Positions 1 to 5,830 of a DNA stretch of 6,246 nucleotides are shown here, piece after piece. Below the pieces are notes generated by a model that did not search any database, was not told the DNA's origin, and was given only the letters and a program-made list of their open reading frames with translations. Origin of the DNA: an uncultured Chloroflexota bacterium (GTDB taxonomy: Bacteria > Chloroflexota > Limnocylindria > Limnocylindrales > Limnocylindraceae); the NCBI GenBank assembly GCA_903820655.1, contig CAIJIA010000135.1, forward strand, positions 1 through 6,246, given 5' to 3'. Every line of letters begins with the position of its first letter. The stretch's first letter is position 1. Both the position numbers and the translations under genes were made by a program.

Positions 1-477
1 CACCTGATGATCCTCACGCCAGGACTCTGGGCGACTCGCTACGTGGATGCGGGCTGCGAATCGGTCGCGATCCACGTCGAGGCGCCAGACCAGCACCGCG
101 CGACGCTCGACGCGATTCGTGACAGCGGCGGTCGCGCGGGGCTCGCGCTTGACCCGGAGACGCCGATCGAGTCGCTGGCTCCATTTCGCGACCAGCTGGA
201 CTTCGCGCTCGTGATGACCGTGAAGTCAGGATTCGGCGGGCAGTCGTATCGCCCCGAGGCGGCAGCGCGCATGACCGCAATTCGAGCACTTGTTGGTGAC
301 CGAGATGGGCACCCCTTGCCACTCCATGTGGACGGCGGCATCAACGCCACAACGGCGGGAGGCGCTACGCGAAACGGGGCAGACCTACTGGTTGTCGGTA
401 GCGCGCTCTTCTCGGCGCAGGGCTCCAGCGCAATGCGCGGGGAGGTTGCAGCGATCCGGGAGTCGGCGACCCGTTAG
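1..477 (+). CDS. rpe: Ribulose-phosphate 3-epimerase, partial (N-terminus outside the window)
   Basis: This TIM-barrel enzyme interconverts ribulose 5-phosphate and xylulose 5-phosphate in the cytosolic pentose phosphate pathway. The reading frame is open from base 1, which encodes His-Leu-Met. This matches the conserved HLM segment, whose His is a metal ligand in known epimerases. The 158 visible codons are therefore the C-terminal part of a roughly 220-residue protein. Other family marks are VAIHVEA, the LDPETP segment (usually LNPxTP), the phosphate-loop region LVMTV..GFGGQ at about 205-243, VDGGIN with the metal/catalytic Asp at codon 331-333, and GADLLVVGSALF near the end. The usual Asn-Pro before GFGGQ is Lys-Ser here, a real departure. 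The Met at position 7 is internal and not the start. The stop at 475-477 faces the rpmB stop 13 bp away. The family is sure. A sister specificity such as allulose-6-phosphate epimerase cannot be excluded without the N-terminus. Confidence 0.93.
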   Translation, partial: HLMILTPGLWATRYVDAGCESVAIHVEAPDQHRATLDAIRDSGGRAGLALDPETPIESLAPFRDQLDFALVMTVKSGFGGQSYRPEAAARMTAIRALVGDRDGHPLPLHVDGGINATTAGGATRNGADLLVVGSALFSAQGSSAMRGEVAAIRESATR

Positions 478-483
478 GGTCGC
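466..483. terminator. Candidate terminator hairpin between convergent rpe and rpmB
   Basis: GCGACCC at 466-472 and GGGTCGC at 477-483 are perfectly complementary, with a GTTA tetraloop. The rpe stop codon TAG (475-477) straddles the loop and the stem. The hairpin lies between the ends of two convergent genes, so it could act on both transcripts. Neither side has a T-run, so it is not a classical Rho-independent terminator. It could be a U-tract-less terminator, an mRNA 3'-end stabiliser or chance in GC-rich DNA. Confidence 0.4.
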
Positions 484-490
484 GATCGAC

Positions 491-685
491 TTAGGCGCCC
501 TTGCTGGCCGTGCGACGGCAGCGGGTGCAGACCAGGACGCGCTTCGTAGTCGTTCCAACGGCGATGACGGTTGGCTGCAGGTTGGCGCGGAAGCGGCGGT
601 GGGCTCGTACGCGGTTCATCCCGACCGACTGTGGGTTGAAACCCGCGATCGAATCCTTGCCGCAAAGGGTGCAGAAGCGAGCCAT
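491..685 (-). CDS. rpmB: 50S ribosomal protein L28 (zinc-ribbon form)
   Basis: This is a small basic protein of the large ribosomal subunit. It encodes 64 residues, starting MARFCTLCGKDSIAGFN, the expected length and opening for L28. Cys5/Cys8 (CTLC) and Cys53/Cys56 (CTRC) form two CxxC pairs, the zinc-binding version of L28. The middle carries the rRNA-contact core RAHRRFRANLQ, close to the family's RRFxPNLQ. The start is set by AAGGAG seven bases upstream of ATG (minus strand, plus coordinates 693-698). A longer in-frame reading to 784 adds residues with no L28 similarity and ignores this site. The gene is divergent from the DAK2-recG operon and convergent with rpe. The neighbourhood matches the Bacillus-type rpe/rpmB/yloV/recG block. 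Confidence 0.96.
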   Translation of the reverse strand: MARFCTLCGKDSIAGFNPQSVGMNRVRAHRRFRANLQPTVIAVGTTTKRVLVCTRCRRTASKGA

Positions 686-692
686 GTCTAAT

Positions 693-698
693 CTCCTT
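693..698 (-). promoter_or_regulatory. Shine-Dalgarno of rpmB
   Basis: AAGGAG on the minus strand is separated by seven bases from the rpmB ATG at 685-683. It decides the start of rpmB in favour of the 64-residue form over the longer open frame. Confidence 0.85.
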
Positions 699-717
699 AC
701 GTGGTGGGGCTCCCAGT

Positions 718-747
718 GGGACACGCCCGTCGTTCGTGCCGTATCGT
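718..747 (+). promoter_or_regulatory. Candidate sigma-70-type promoter of the DAK2-recG operon
   Basis: GGGACA at 718-723 (4/6 to TTGACA, with GACA kept) and TATCGT at 742-747 (4/6 to TATAAT) are separated by 18 bases on the plus strand. The start would fall near 754, about 45 nt before the leader ORF. Its -10 overlaps the minus-strand candidate -10 almost base for base. Both matches are weak, so this is the best candidate in the only intergenic gap and not a demonstrated promoter. Confidence 0.3.
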
Positions 748-751
748 AGCA
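743..751 (-). promoter_or_regulatory. Candidate extended -10 promoter of rpmB
   Basis: On the minus strand the sequence reads TGC followed by TACGAT. This is a TGn extension plus a 4/6 match to TATAAT, with the important TA at the start and AT at the end kept. No good -35 hexamer sits about 17 bases upstream, which is tolerable for an extended -10 promoter. Transcription would start near 736 and give a leader of about 50 nt. Inferred from sequence only. Confidence 0.4.
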
Positions 752-783
752 GGTACGTCCGATGCCTTGCCCAGGCTCGGCCA

Positions 784-790
784 AGGGAGG
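784..790 (+). promoter_or_regulatory. Strong Shine-Dalgarno of the leader ORF
   Basis: AGGGAGG lies eight bases before the ATG at 799 and is the best ribosome-binding match in the plus-strand leader. It is about 55 bases too far from the DAK2 ATG (846) to serve it directly, so it points to initiation at 799/802. The left part (785-786) could pair in a weak CCTTG/CAAGG hairpin with 765-769. Confidence 0.6.
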
Positions 791-798
791 GAGCCCGC

Positions 799-849
799 AT
801 GATGCGTACTGAGGAGATCCGCGTGGCCGCAGGGGTCACCCTGAGATGA
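799..849 (+). CDS. Candidate 16-codon leader ORF overlapping the DAK2 gene
   Basis: This short frame encodes MMRTEEIRVAAGVTLR and stops at TGA 847-849. The stop shares ATGA (846-849) with the start codon of the DAK2 gene. It has an AGGGAGG Shine-Dalgarno at ideal spacing from the first ATG. A second internal start, GTG 823, has GAGGAG six bases upstream, which would give an eight-residue version. The peptide resembles no family I know. It contains no run of a single amino acid that would suggest classical attenuation. Bacillus-type genomes have the Asp23/YloU gene at this place, but I see no convincing similarity to it. I infer a translational-coupling leader. The alternative is a chance ORF, but the strong binding site and exact ATGA junction argue against that. 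Confidence 0.45.
   Translation: MMRTEEIRVAAGVTLR
830..843 (+). promoter_or_regulatory. Hairpin covering the DAK2 Shine-Dalgarno
   Basis: CAGGG (830-834) pairs perfectly with CCCTG (839-843) around a GTCA loop, ending two bases before the DAK2 ATG. The only purine-rich binding site at usable distance from that ATG, AGGGG at 831-835, is mostly inside the stem. Ribosomes reading the leader ORF would open the hairpin. The five-base stem is short but GC-rich, and the role is inferred. Confidence 0.4.
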
Positions 850-2546
850 GCCGCAAGAGCTGGGACGGCGTCGAGCTGATGGCCGCCCTCCGATCGGGTC
901 TCGACCGCCTGGAGAGCCGCGTCGAGGAGGTCAATGCCCTCAACGTCTTCCCCGTACCCGATGGCGACACGGGGACCAACATGCTGGCAACCTTGAAGGC
1001 CGCCATTGCTGAGGGCGACGCCTCGCTGGCAACCGGGGTCACCGCGATCGACGAGGTGAGCGCAGCGGTGGCCCGTGGTGCGCTTCTGGGCGCGCGAGGC
1101 AACTCAGGCGTTCTCCTCTCGCAGATCCTGCGCGGGTTGCCGCAGGCGGTCCGTGGTCGTCAGCGCGCCCGGGCAACGGAGATCGCGCAATCTCTCTCGC
1201 TCGGTGTGCTGCACGCCTATTCGGCGGTTGCCACGCCAACAGAGGGGACGATCCTTACCGTTGCGCGCGAGGTAGCCGCTGCAGCGATGAAGGAGTCGGA
1301 GGGAGCCTCCGAACTGCGCCCATTCCTTGAGAGCATCGCCGCGACTGCGCGCGTCTCGGTAGAGAAGACGCCGACCCTGTTGGCTGTCCTCCGCGAAGCG
1401 GGCGTCGTTGACTCTGGTGGCGCAGGTTTGCAACTGATTCTCGAGGGGATCGCCAATGTTCCATCCGTTGCGCCGTCGCGCGGCACTGTCGAGGCGGAGC
1501 GCCGCAGCGCTGCACCGCCGTCGTCCAAGCCCGTTGTCGCTGCAGCGCCAGTTGCGCCGGTTGATGCCGCCCCGACAGAGTTCGGCTACGAGACCGTCTT
1601 CATCCTCAGCTCGCCAACGACACCACTAGACCTTGCCGTCATTCGCGCCCACCTGGAGACGATCGGGGAGAGCGTGCTGGTTGCCGGTGATGAGACAACC
1701 TGCAAGGTGCACGTGCACAACCTTCGACCCGATGAGGTGTTGGCGTACGGGATCAGCTTGGGCGAAGTGCGCGCGGTCACGATTGAGAATCTCGACCAGC
1801 AGAGCGCCGAGCGGGCGACTGGGCACGCCGCATTCAACCAGTTGGCCGACGGCCCACTAGCCGCCTCTCCTCGCCCTGCAGCCGCGTCACTCGGTCGTGG
1901 CACCTCGATTGTTGCGGTTGCCGCAGGCGCCGGACTCGGCGACATCTTGCGTTCAGCGGGCGCGTCGCAGATCGTGCACGGTGGCCAGACAGAGAATCCC
2001 TCTGCCGCGGAGATCGCCTCAGCCATCGCGCATGCCGGCACGGAGTTCGTCGTCGTTCTTCCGAACAACAGCAACATTGTGTTGGCGGCGCGCCAAGCAG
2101 CCGACCTCTCAGCAGCACATGTTGTGGTCATCCCGACACGCAATGCCGCCGAAGGGATCGCCGCCCTCCTCTCATGGGATCCATCACTCACGCTTGAAGA
2201 GCTCGTCCCGCGCATGGAGGCTGCTCGAGCTGCCGCACGAACCTTCCGCGTCGTGGAGGCGGTGCGCGATGCCGTTGTGCGTGGTGTGCCGGTGAAGGCT
2301 GGCGAGATCATGGCGCTTGACCCAGTAGACGGGATCATTGCAACGGGGAGCAGCGACGTTGAGTCAATTGTCGCGGCGCTGGCCGGGCAGTCAGCGGAGT
2401 TGATCACGCTCTACGTTGGCGCCGACGTCTCTGACGAGCAGGCCGCCGATTTTGTGAGCGCGGCGCGCGGTGCCGTTGCTGGGGCCGAGGTTGACCTACA
2501 GCGTGGCGGCCAGCCAATCGAACGGGTGCTCGTGAGTTTGGAGTGA
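846..2546 (+). CDS. DAK2-domain kinase, FakA/YloV family (fatty acid kinase-like)
   Basis: FakA-type proteins are cytosolic kinases that make acyl-phosphate from a fatty acid held by a FakB (DegV) partner, feeding exogenous fatty acids into phospholipid synthesis. This 566-residue protein has the usual length and architecture. The N-terminal DAK2 nucleotide domain (about 8-200) carries NALNVFPVPDGDTGTNM, whose Asp39 and Asp41 are expected to bind Mg-ATP, followed by LGARGNSGVLLSQILRG (81-97) and VVDSGGAGL (187-195). An Ala/Pro-rich linker (about 204-246) follows. The middle domain starts at GYETVFIL and contains CKVHVH (286-291). The C-terminal domain has HGGQTENPS (378-386), LPNNSNI (405-411) and DGIIATG (495-501). 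In the Staphylococcus aureus protein a Cys in the middle domain joins the HxH in a zinc site (from memory); the likely equivalent here is Glu249. ATG 846 is the first start after an in-frame stop at 810-812. No FakB gene is in the window. The stop overlaps recG. Confidence 0.9.
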   Translation: MSRKSWDGVELMAALRSGLDRLESRVEEVNALNVFPVPDGDTGTNMLATLKAAIAEGDASLATGVTAIDEVSAAVARGALLGARGNSGVLLSQILRGLPQAVRGRQRARATEIAQSLSLGVLHAYSAVATPTEGTILTVAREVAAAAMKESEGASELRPFLESIAATARVSVEKTPTLLAVLREAGVVDSGGAGLQLILEGIANVPSVAPSRGTVEAERRSAAPPSSKPVVAAAPVAPVDAAPTEFGYETVFILSSPTTPLDLAVIRAHLETIGESVLVAGDETTCKVHVHNLRPDEVLAYGISLGEVRAVTIENLDQQSAERATGHAAFNQLADGPLAASPRPAAASLGRGTSIVAVAAGAGLGDILRSAGASQIVHGGQTENPSAAEIASAIAHAGTEFVVVLPNNSNIVLAARQAADLSAAHVVVIPTRNAAEGIAALLSWDPSLTLEELVPRMEAARAAARTFRVVEAVRDAVVRGVPVKAGEIMALDPVDGIIATGSSDVESIVAALAGQSAELITLYVGADVSDEQAADFVSAARGAVAGAEVDLQRGGQPIERVLVSLE

Positions 2547-4720
2547 CCGTCGACCCGGGCGAACTCCCACTGAAAGGGCTCGCCCTCCCTGGTGGCTCGA
2601 GCCTTCTGCGAGGCCTAGCAAAACTGGGTGTCACCACCGTTGCCGATCTACTCACCTATCTGCCACGTCGCTATGAGGATCGTCGCGAGATCACGCCAAT
2701 CGCGGAACTTGCTGGGGGGACCAGCGCCACGATCTCCGCGCGGGTGACCGATCTTCGCGTCGAGAAGACCTGGCGTCGTGGCGTGCAGCGCACGATCGCG
2801 ACCCTTGTTGACGACTCAGGGGCGGTCGATGCGATTTGGTATGGACGACGGTTCATTGAGCGTCGACTCACGGTTGGAACGACCATTGTCGCCACCGGGC
2901 GCGTGAAGGGGATGGGGTGGACCAAACAACTGGAAGCGCCAGAATTCAGCCCGGTTGGTGGGGGAGACCAGGTCAGCGCCGGTCGCATCGTTCCCATTTA
3001 CCGACTAACTCGCGGCGTAACGGCGCTGAGCCTACGTCGGGCGGTGCGGACGCTGCTCGACCAATTCGGCGCCGACCTTGTTGATCCGCTGCCGCCCGCA
3101 GTGCAGGCACGCAACAGCCTCATGCCGCTCGCCCAGGCAATTGAGGCGCTGCACTGGCCAGAGGAGTTTGACCTTCGCGATGCGGCCCTGCGCCGCCTCG
3201 CCTTCGATGAGCTTCTCGCGGTGCAGATTGCACTGGTGCATCGCAGTCGTCGTCGCGCGGGTGGCGGCGCATTCAGCATCACGCCGACCGCGAGCGAGCG
3301 AACCACCATCGAATCGGCAATCTTGGGCGGACTCGGCGGTGCCTCATCAAAGAGCAAGACCCCGTGGACGGGTGATCAGCAGCGTGCGATTGACCAGATT
3401 CTTGCCGACCTTGCGACGGGGTCGCCGATGCTGCGCCTCCTGCAGGGCGATGTGGGCACCGGCAAGACCGCGGTCGCCTTCGTTGCCGCCGCGGCCACGG
3501 CAGCCGCTGGGCACCAGAGCGCCCTCTTAGCACCAACGGAACTGCTGGCTCGTCAGCACGCCGCGACGGCGAAACGACTCCTCGCCCCACTCGGCATAGA
3601 GGTGGCGCTGGTGTTGGGCGGAGCGCCCATTGCTGAACGCCGAGCGGCGCGTACAGCGGCCGCCAGTGGCCGCGCGGCACTGGTCATCGGCACCCACGCC
3701 CTTTTCGCCGAGGGAACGCAGTTCGCCTCACTCGGCCTGGTCATCGTTGACGAGCAGCACCGCTTCGGTGTGGAGGAGCGGGCGAAGCTTCTCTCTAAGG
3801 CATCACGCGAGCCACACCTGCTTCTCATGACCGCGACGCCGATTCCGCGCACCATCGCGCAGCTTCTCTACGCCGACGTCGCCTCGTCGGAGCTACGAGA
3901 GCTCCCCGCGGGGCGCCAGCCGATCCGCACCGCGATCCGCACCAGCGCCGACCTGGAGCGTGTTTGGACCTTCGTCGATGAAGAGGCAGAGGCTGGCCGA
4001 CAGACCTTTGTGGTCGTCCCGCGCATTGCCGATGCCGAGGCAGGCGGTGAACCGGAGCAGGGGACCGCCTTCGATGACGATATCGACGAGGGTGGCGCAA
4101 CGGGCGTTGAGGCCCAGGCGGAGCTGCTGCGCGAGCGCCTCCCGCATCGTCGTATCGGCGTTGTTCATGGGCAGCAGCGCGCCGCGGAACGCACCGTTGC
4201 CATGCAGGCTTTTGTTGCTGGCGAAACCGACGTGCTCGTCGGCACCACGGTGATCGAGGTGGGCGTTGATGTGCCAGCCGCCAGCACCATGGTGATTTTG
4301 GAAGCGGAGCGATTCGGCTTGGCGACCCTGCATCAGCTGCGCGGTCGTGTCGGCCGCGGTGGCGACAAGGGGTGGTGCATTTTGGTGAGCGACAGTGATG
4401 ACGAGGTAGCCGCTGCGCGGCTTCAGGCGATCGAGTCAACCCGTGATGGCTTCCTGCTCGCAGAGCAAGACATCGCGCTACGCGGGGAGGGGAGTGTCCT
4501 CGGAACCTCACAGAGCGGTCTCCCACCGTTGCGCATTGCAACGCTGGCACGCGCGGAGGATCGAGCCCTCGCCCTTGTTGCCCGAACGGAGGCTGAGCGA
4601 CTGCTTGATCAGCACGGCGAGGCAGAGGGCGAGGCGGCGCTGCTCGTTCAGTCGTATGCACGCGGCTGGCCGATTGGTCGAGCGACAGGCGCGGCGCTAA
4701 CCGAGAGCGCGCCAGTATGA
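2543..4720 (+). CDS. recG: ATP-dependent DNA helicase RecG
   Basis: RecG is a superfamily 2 translocase that remodels stalled replication forks and branched recombination intermediates. The 725-residue product has the whole family plan. An N-terminal wedge region begins with a helix-hairpin-like segment (about 10-45, ending in LTYLPRRYEDR), followed by the OB fold (about 60-150). The helicase motifs follow in order: Walker A GDVGTGKT (302-309), APTELLARQH (330-339), the DEQH box (403-406), MTATPIPRT (429-437), the motif V and VI stretch from TTVIEVGVDVP (568-578) to QLRGRVGRGG (598-607), and the C-terminal TRDGFLLAEQDIALRG with LGTSQSGLP. An acidic, Gly-rich stretch at about 496-524 sits between the second helicase lobe's first strand and the VHG motif. 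The start is GTG 2543, whose GTGA overlaps the DAK2 stop. There is no good Shine-Dalgarno, so translation is probably coupled. All catalytic motifs are intact. Confidence 0.97.
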   Translation: MTVDPGELPLKGLALPGGSSLLRGLAKLGVTTVADLLTYLPRRYEDRREITPIAELAGGTSATISARVTDLRVEKTWRRGVQRTIATLVDDSGAVDAIWYGRRFIERRLTVGTTIVATGRVKGMGWTKQLEAPEFSPVGGGDQVSAGRIVPIYRLTRGVTALSLRRAVRTLLDQFGADLVDPLPPAVQARNSLMPLAQAIEALHWPEEFDLRDAALRRLAFDELLAVQIALVHRSRRRAGGGAFSITPTASERTTIESAILGGLGGASSKSKTPWTGDQQRAIDQILADLATGSPMLRLLQGDVGTGKTAVAFVAAAATAAAGHQSALLAPTELLARQHAATAKRLLAPLGIEVALVLGGAPIAERRAARTAAASGRAALVIGTHALFAEGTQFASLGLVIVDEQHRFGVEERAKLLSKASREPHLLLMTATPIPRTIAQLLYADVASSELRELPAGRQPIRTAIRTSADLERVWTFVDEEAEAGRQTFVVVPRIADAEAGGEPEQGTAFDDDIDEGGATGVEAQAELLRERLPHRRIGVVHGQQRAAERTVAMQAFVAGETDVLVGTTVIEVGVDVPAASTMVILEAERFGLATLHQLRGRVGRGGDKGWCILVSDSDDEVAAARLQAIESTRDGFLLAEQDIALRGEGSVLGTSQSGLPPLRIATLARAEDRALALVARTEAERLLDQHGEAEGEAALLVQSYARGWPIGRATGAALTESAPV

Positions 4721-5298
4721 GCGCACAGGGGGCGACGCTCCGAATCATTGCGGGCGACCATCGTGGTCGACGCATTGCAGTTCCGCCAGCAGGTACCCGG
4801 CCGATGACTGATCGAGTGCGCGAGTCACTCTTTGCGGTGCTTGAGCCGCGAATCGTTGGCGCGAGATTCGCCGATCTCTGCGCGGGGAGTGGTGCGGTCG
4901 GCATTGAGGCGCTGAGCCGCGGCGCTGTTCACGCGCTGTTTGTTGAGCGCTCACGCGACGCGGTCGCAATCATTCACGCGAATCTGGTGACACTCAAGCT
5001 GACAGAACGAGCAACCCTCCAGGGCGCCGATGCGCTGGTCGCCCTTGAGGCGCCAGGCGCCACTTTCGATCTGATCGTTGCTGATCCCCCCTATGACGAC
5101 GCCGCGCTGGCGGGAGGGATCCTGGCTCGCTGCGCAGCGCCTGGTGGTCCGCTCTCCGACGAGGGGCTCCTTGCGCTCACTGGGCGCACGCGACCGGGCG
5201 ACCTACCCCGAGCGCTCCCTGAGGGACTACGATGTGTGCGAACGCTGATCTACGGCGACAGTTGCGTAGATCTGCTGGAACGCATCAGCACAACGTGA
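4717..5298 (+). CDS. rsmD: 16S rRNA (guanine(966)-N(2))-methyltransferase RsmD
   Basis: RsmD uses S-adenosylmethionine to methylate N2 of G966 (E. coli numbering) in 16S rRNA during 30S assembly. The 193-residue product is of normal length. It shows LRIIAGDHRGRRI (8-20) at the N-terminus, RPMTDRVRESLF (28-39; family RPTxDRVREALF), the SAM-binding motif I DLCAGSGAVGIEALSRGA (53-70) and the catalytic DPPY (123-126) typical of N2-guanine/N6-adenine methylases. The ATG overlaps the recG stop as ATGA, with only a weak GAGAG (4703-4707) nine bases upstream, so coupling to recG is likely. The order recG-rsmD-coaD is common in actinomycetes and related phyla. The region between DPPY and the C-terminus is less conserved, but nothing is missing. 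Confidence 0.95.
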   Translation: MSAQGATLRIIAGDHRGRRIAVPPAGTRPMTDRVRESLFAVLEPRIVGARFADLCAGSGAVGIEALSRGAVHALFVERSRDAVAIIHANLVTLKLTERATLQGADALVALEAPGATFDLIVADPPYDDAALAGGILARCAAPGGPLSDEGLLALTGRTRPGDLPRALPEGLRCVRTLIYGDSCVDLLERISTT

Positions 5299-5300
5299 TC

Positions 5301-5305
5301 GGAGG
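5301..5305 (+). promoter_or_regulatory. Shine-Dalgarno of coaD
   Basis: GGAGG lies six bases before ATG 5312 and immediately next to an in-frame TTG at 5306. The spacing makes ATG 5312 the real start. It is the first clear ribosome-binding site inside the operon after the leader, so coaD can initiate independently of rsmD. Confidence 0.8.
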
Positions 5306-5311
5306 TTGGCT

Positions 5312-5827
5312 ATGAGTGAACGAGTGGCGCTCTATCCGGGTAGTTTCGATCCTGTGACGTTCGGCCACATTGACCTGATCCGTCGCAGCCTGGCGATCGC
5401 TGATCGCCTCGTCGTTGCGATCCTGCCGAACTCCGATAAAGAGGCACTCCTCACCCTTGAGGAGCGCACCGCTCTCCTACGGAGCGTGATTGACGCAGAG
5501 CTCGGCGCCGCGAGCGCACGAGTGCAGATCCTCTCCGCATCCAATCTTGCCGTTCGGGTTGCCGCAGAGGCGGGGGCGACCCTGATCATTCGTGGTCTCC
5601 GTGCCGGCTCCGACTTTGAGGCCGAGCTGCGCATGGCGCACGCTAATCGCCTGCTCGCGCCAGAGATCGAAACCGCCTTTTTGATGACGGCGCCGGAACA
5701 CGCCTCAACTTCAAGCCGTCTCGTTCGTGAGGTGGCGCGCTATGGCGGACCGCTCGACCGACTGGTGCCCGCCGCCGTGGTCCCAGTTCTCACTGCTGCT
5801 GCGCGACGCCGAGCGTCAAAGGCGTAG
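5312..5827 (+). CDS. coaD: Phosphopantetheine adenylyltransferase
   Basis: CoaD transfers AMP from ATP to 4'-phosphopantetheine to make dephospho-CoA, the penultimate step of coenzyme A synthesis in the cytosol. The 171-residue product has the nucleotidyltransferase signature YPGSFDPVTFGH, with T16-x-G-H19 as the ATP-binding/catalytic pair. RGLRAGSDFEAELRMAHANR (94-113) carries the conserved RGLR and substrate-contact residues. IETAFLM (119-125) and TSSRLVREVARYGG (133-146) complete the family pattern (usual form SSxxVKE). The start is ATG 5312, chosen over TTG 5306 because of the GGAGG spacing. The gap from rsmD is 13 bp and the next gene starts three bases after the stop. The basic tail (RRRASK) is ordinary. 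Function is confident. Confidence 0.97.
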   Translation: MSERVALYPGSFDPVTFGHIDLIRRSLAIADRLVVAILPNSDKEALLTLEERTALLRSVIDAELGAASARVQILSASNLAVRVAAEAGATLIIRGLRAGSDFEAELRMAHANRLLAPEIETAFLMTAPEHASTSSRLVREVARYGGPLDRLVPAAVVPVLTAAARRRASKA

Positions 5828-5830
5828 CTC

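Noticed and set aside
290..691. 133-codon plus-strand open frame bridging rpe and rpmB
   Set aside because: It is out of frame with rpe, antisense to rpmB, and its translation has no family features.
491..784. 97-residue version of L28 starting upstream
   Set aside because: The extra 33 residues have no L28 similarity, and AAGGAG sits at ideal distance from the internal ATG at 685.
765..786. CCTTG/CAAGG hairpin partly covering the leader Shine-Dalgarno; possible riboswitch
   Set aside because: Only five pairs with a 12-base loop, most of the Shine-Dalgarno stays free, and no known riboswitch core is visible.
1586..2407. 273-codon open frame on the minus strand across the DAK2 gene
   Set aside because: The product is Ser/Thr/Ala-rich with no recognisable domain, and it lies wholly antisense to a gene with strong family motifs; this is typical of GC-rich codon bias.
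3825..4904. 359-codon open frame on the minus strand across recG and rsmD
   Set aside because: The translation is Arg/Pro/Ala low-complexity, crosses two well-supported genes and has no ribosome-binding context; it is a shadow of third-position GC.
5306..5311. TTG 5306 as the coaD start
   Set aside because: It directly abuts the GGAGG, leaving no spacer; ATG 5312 has six bases and gives the family-typical N-terminus.
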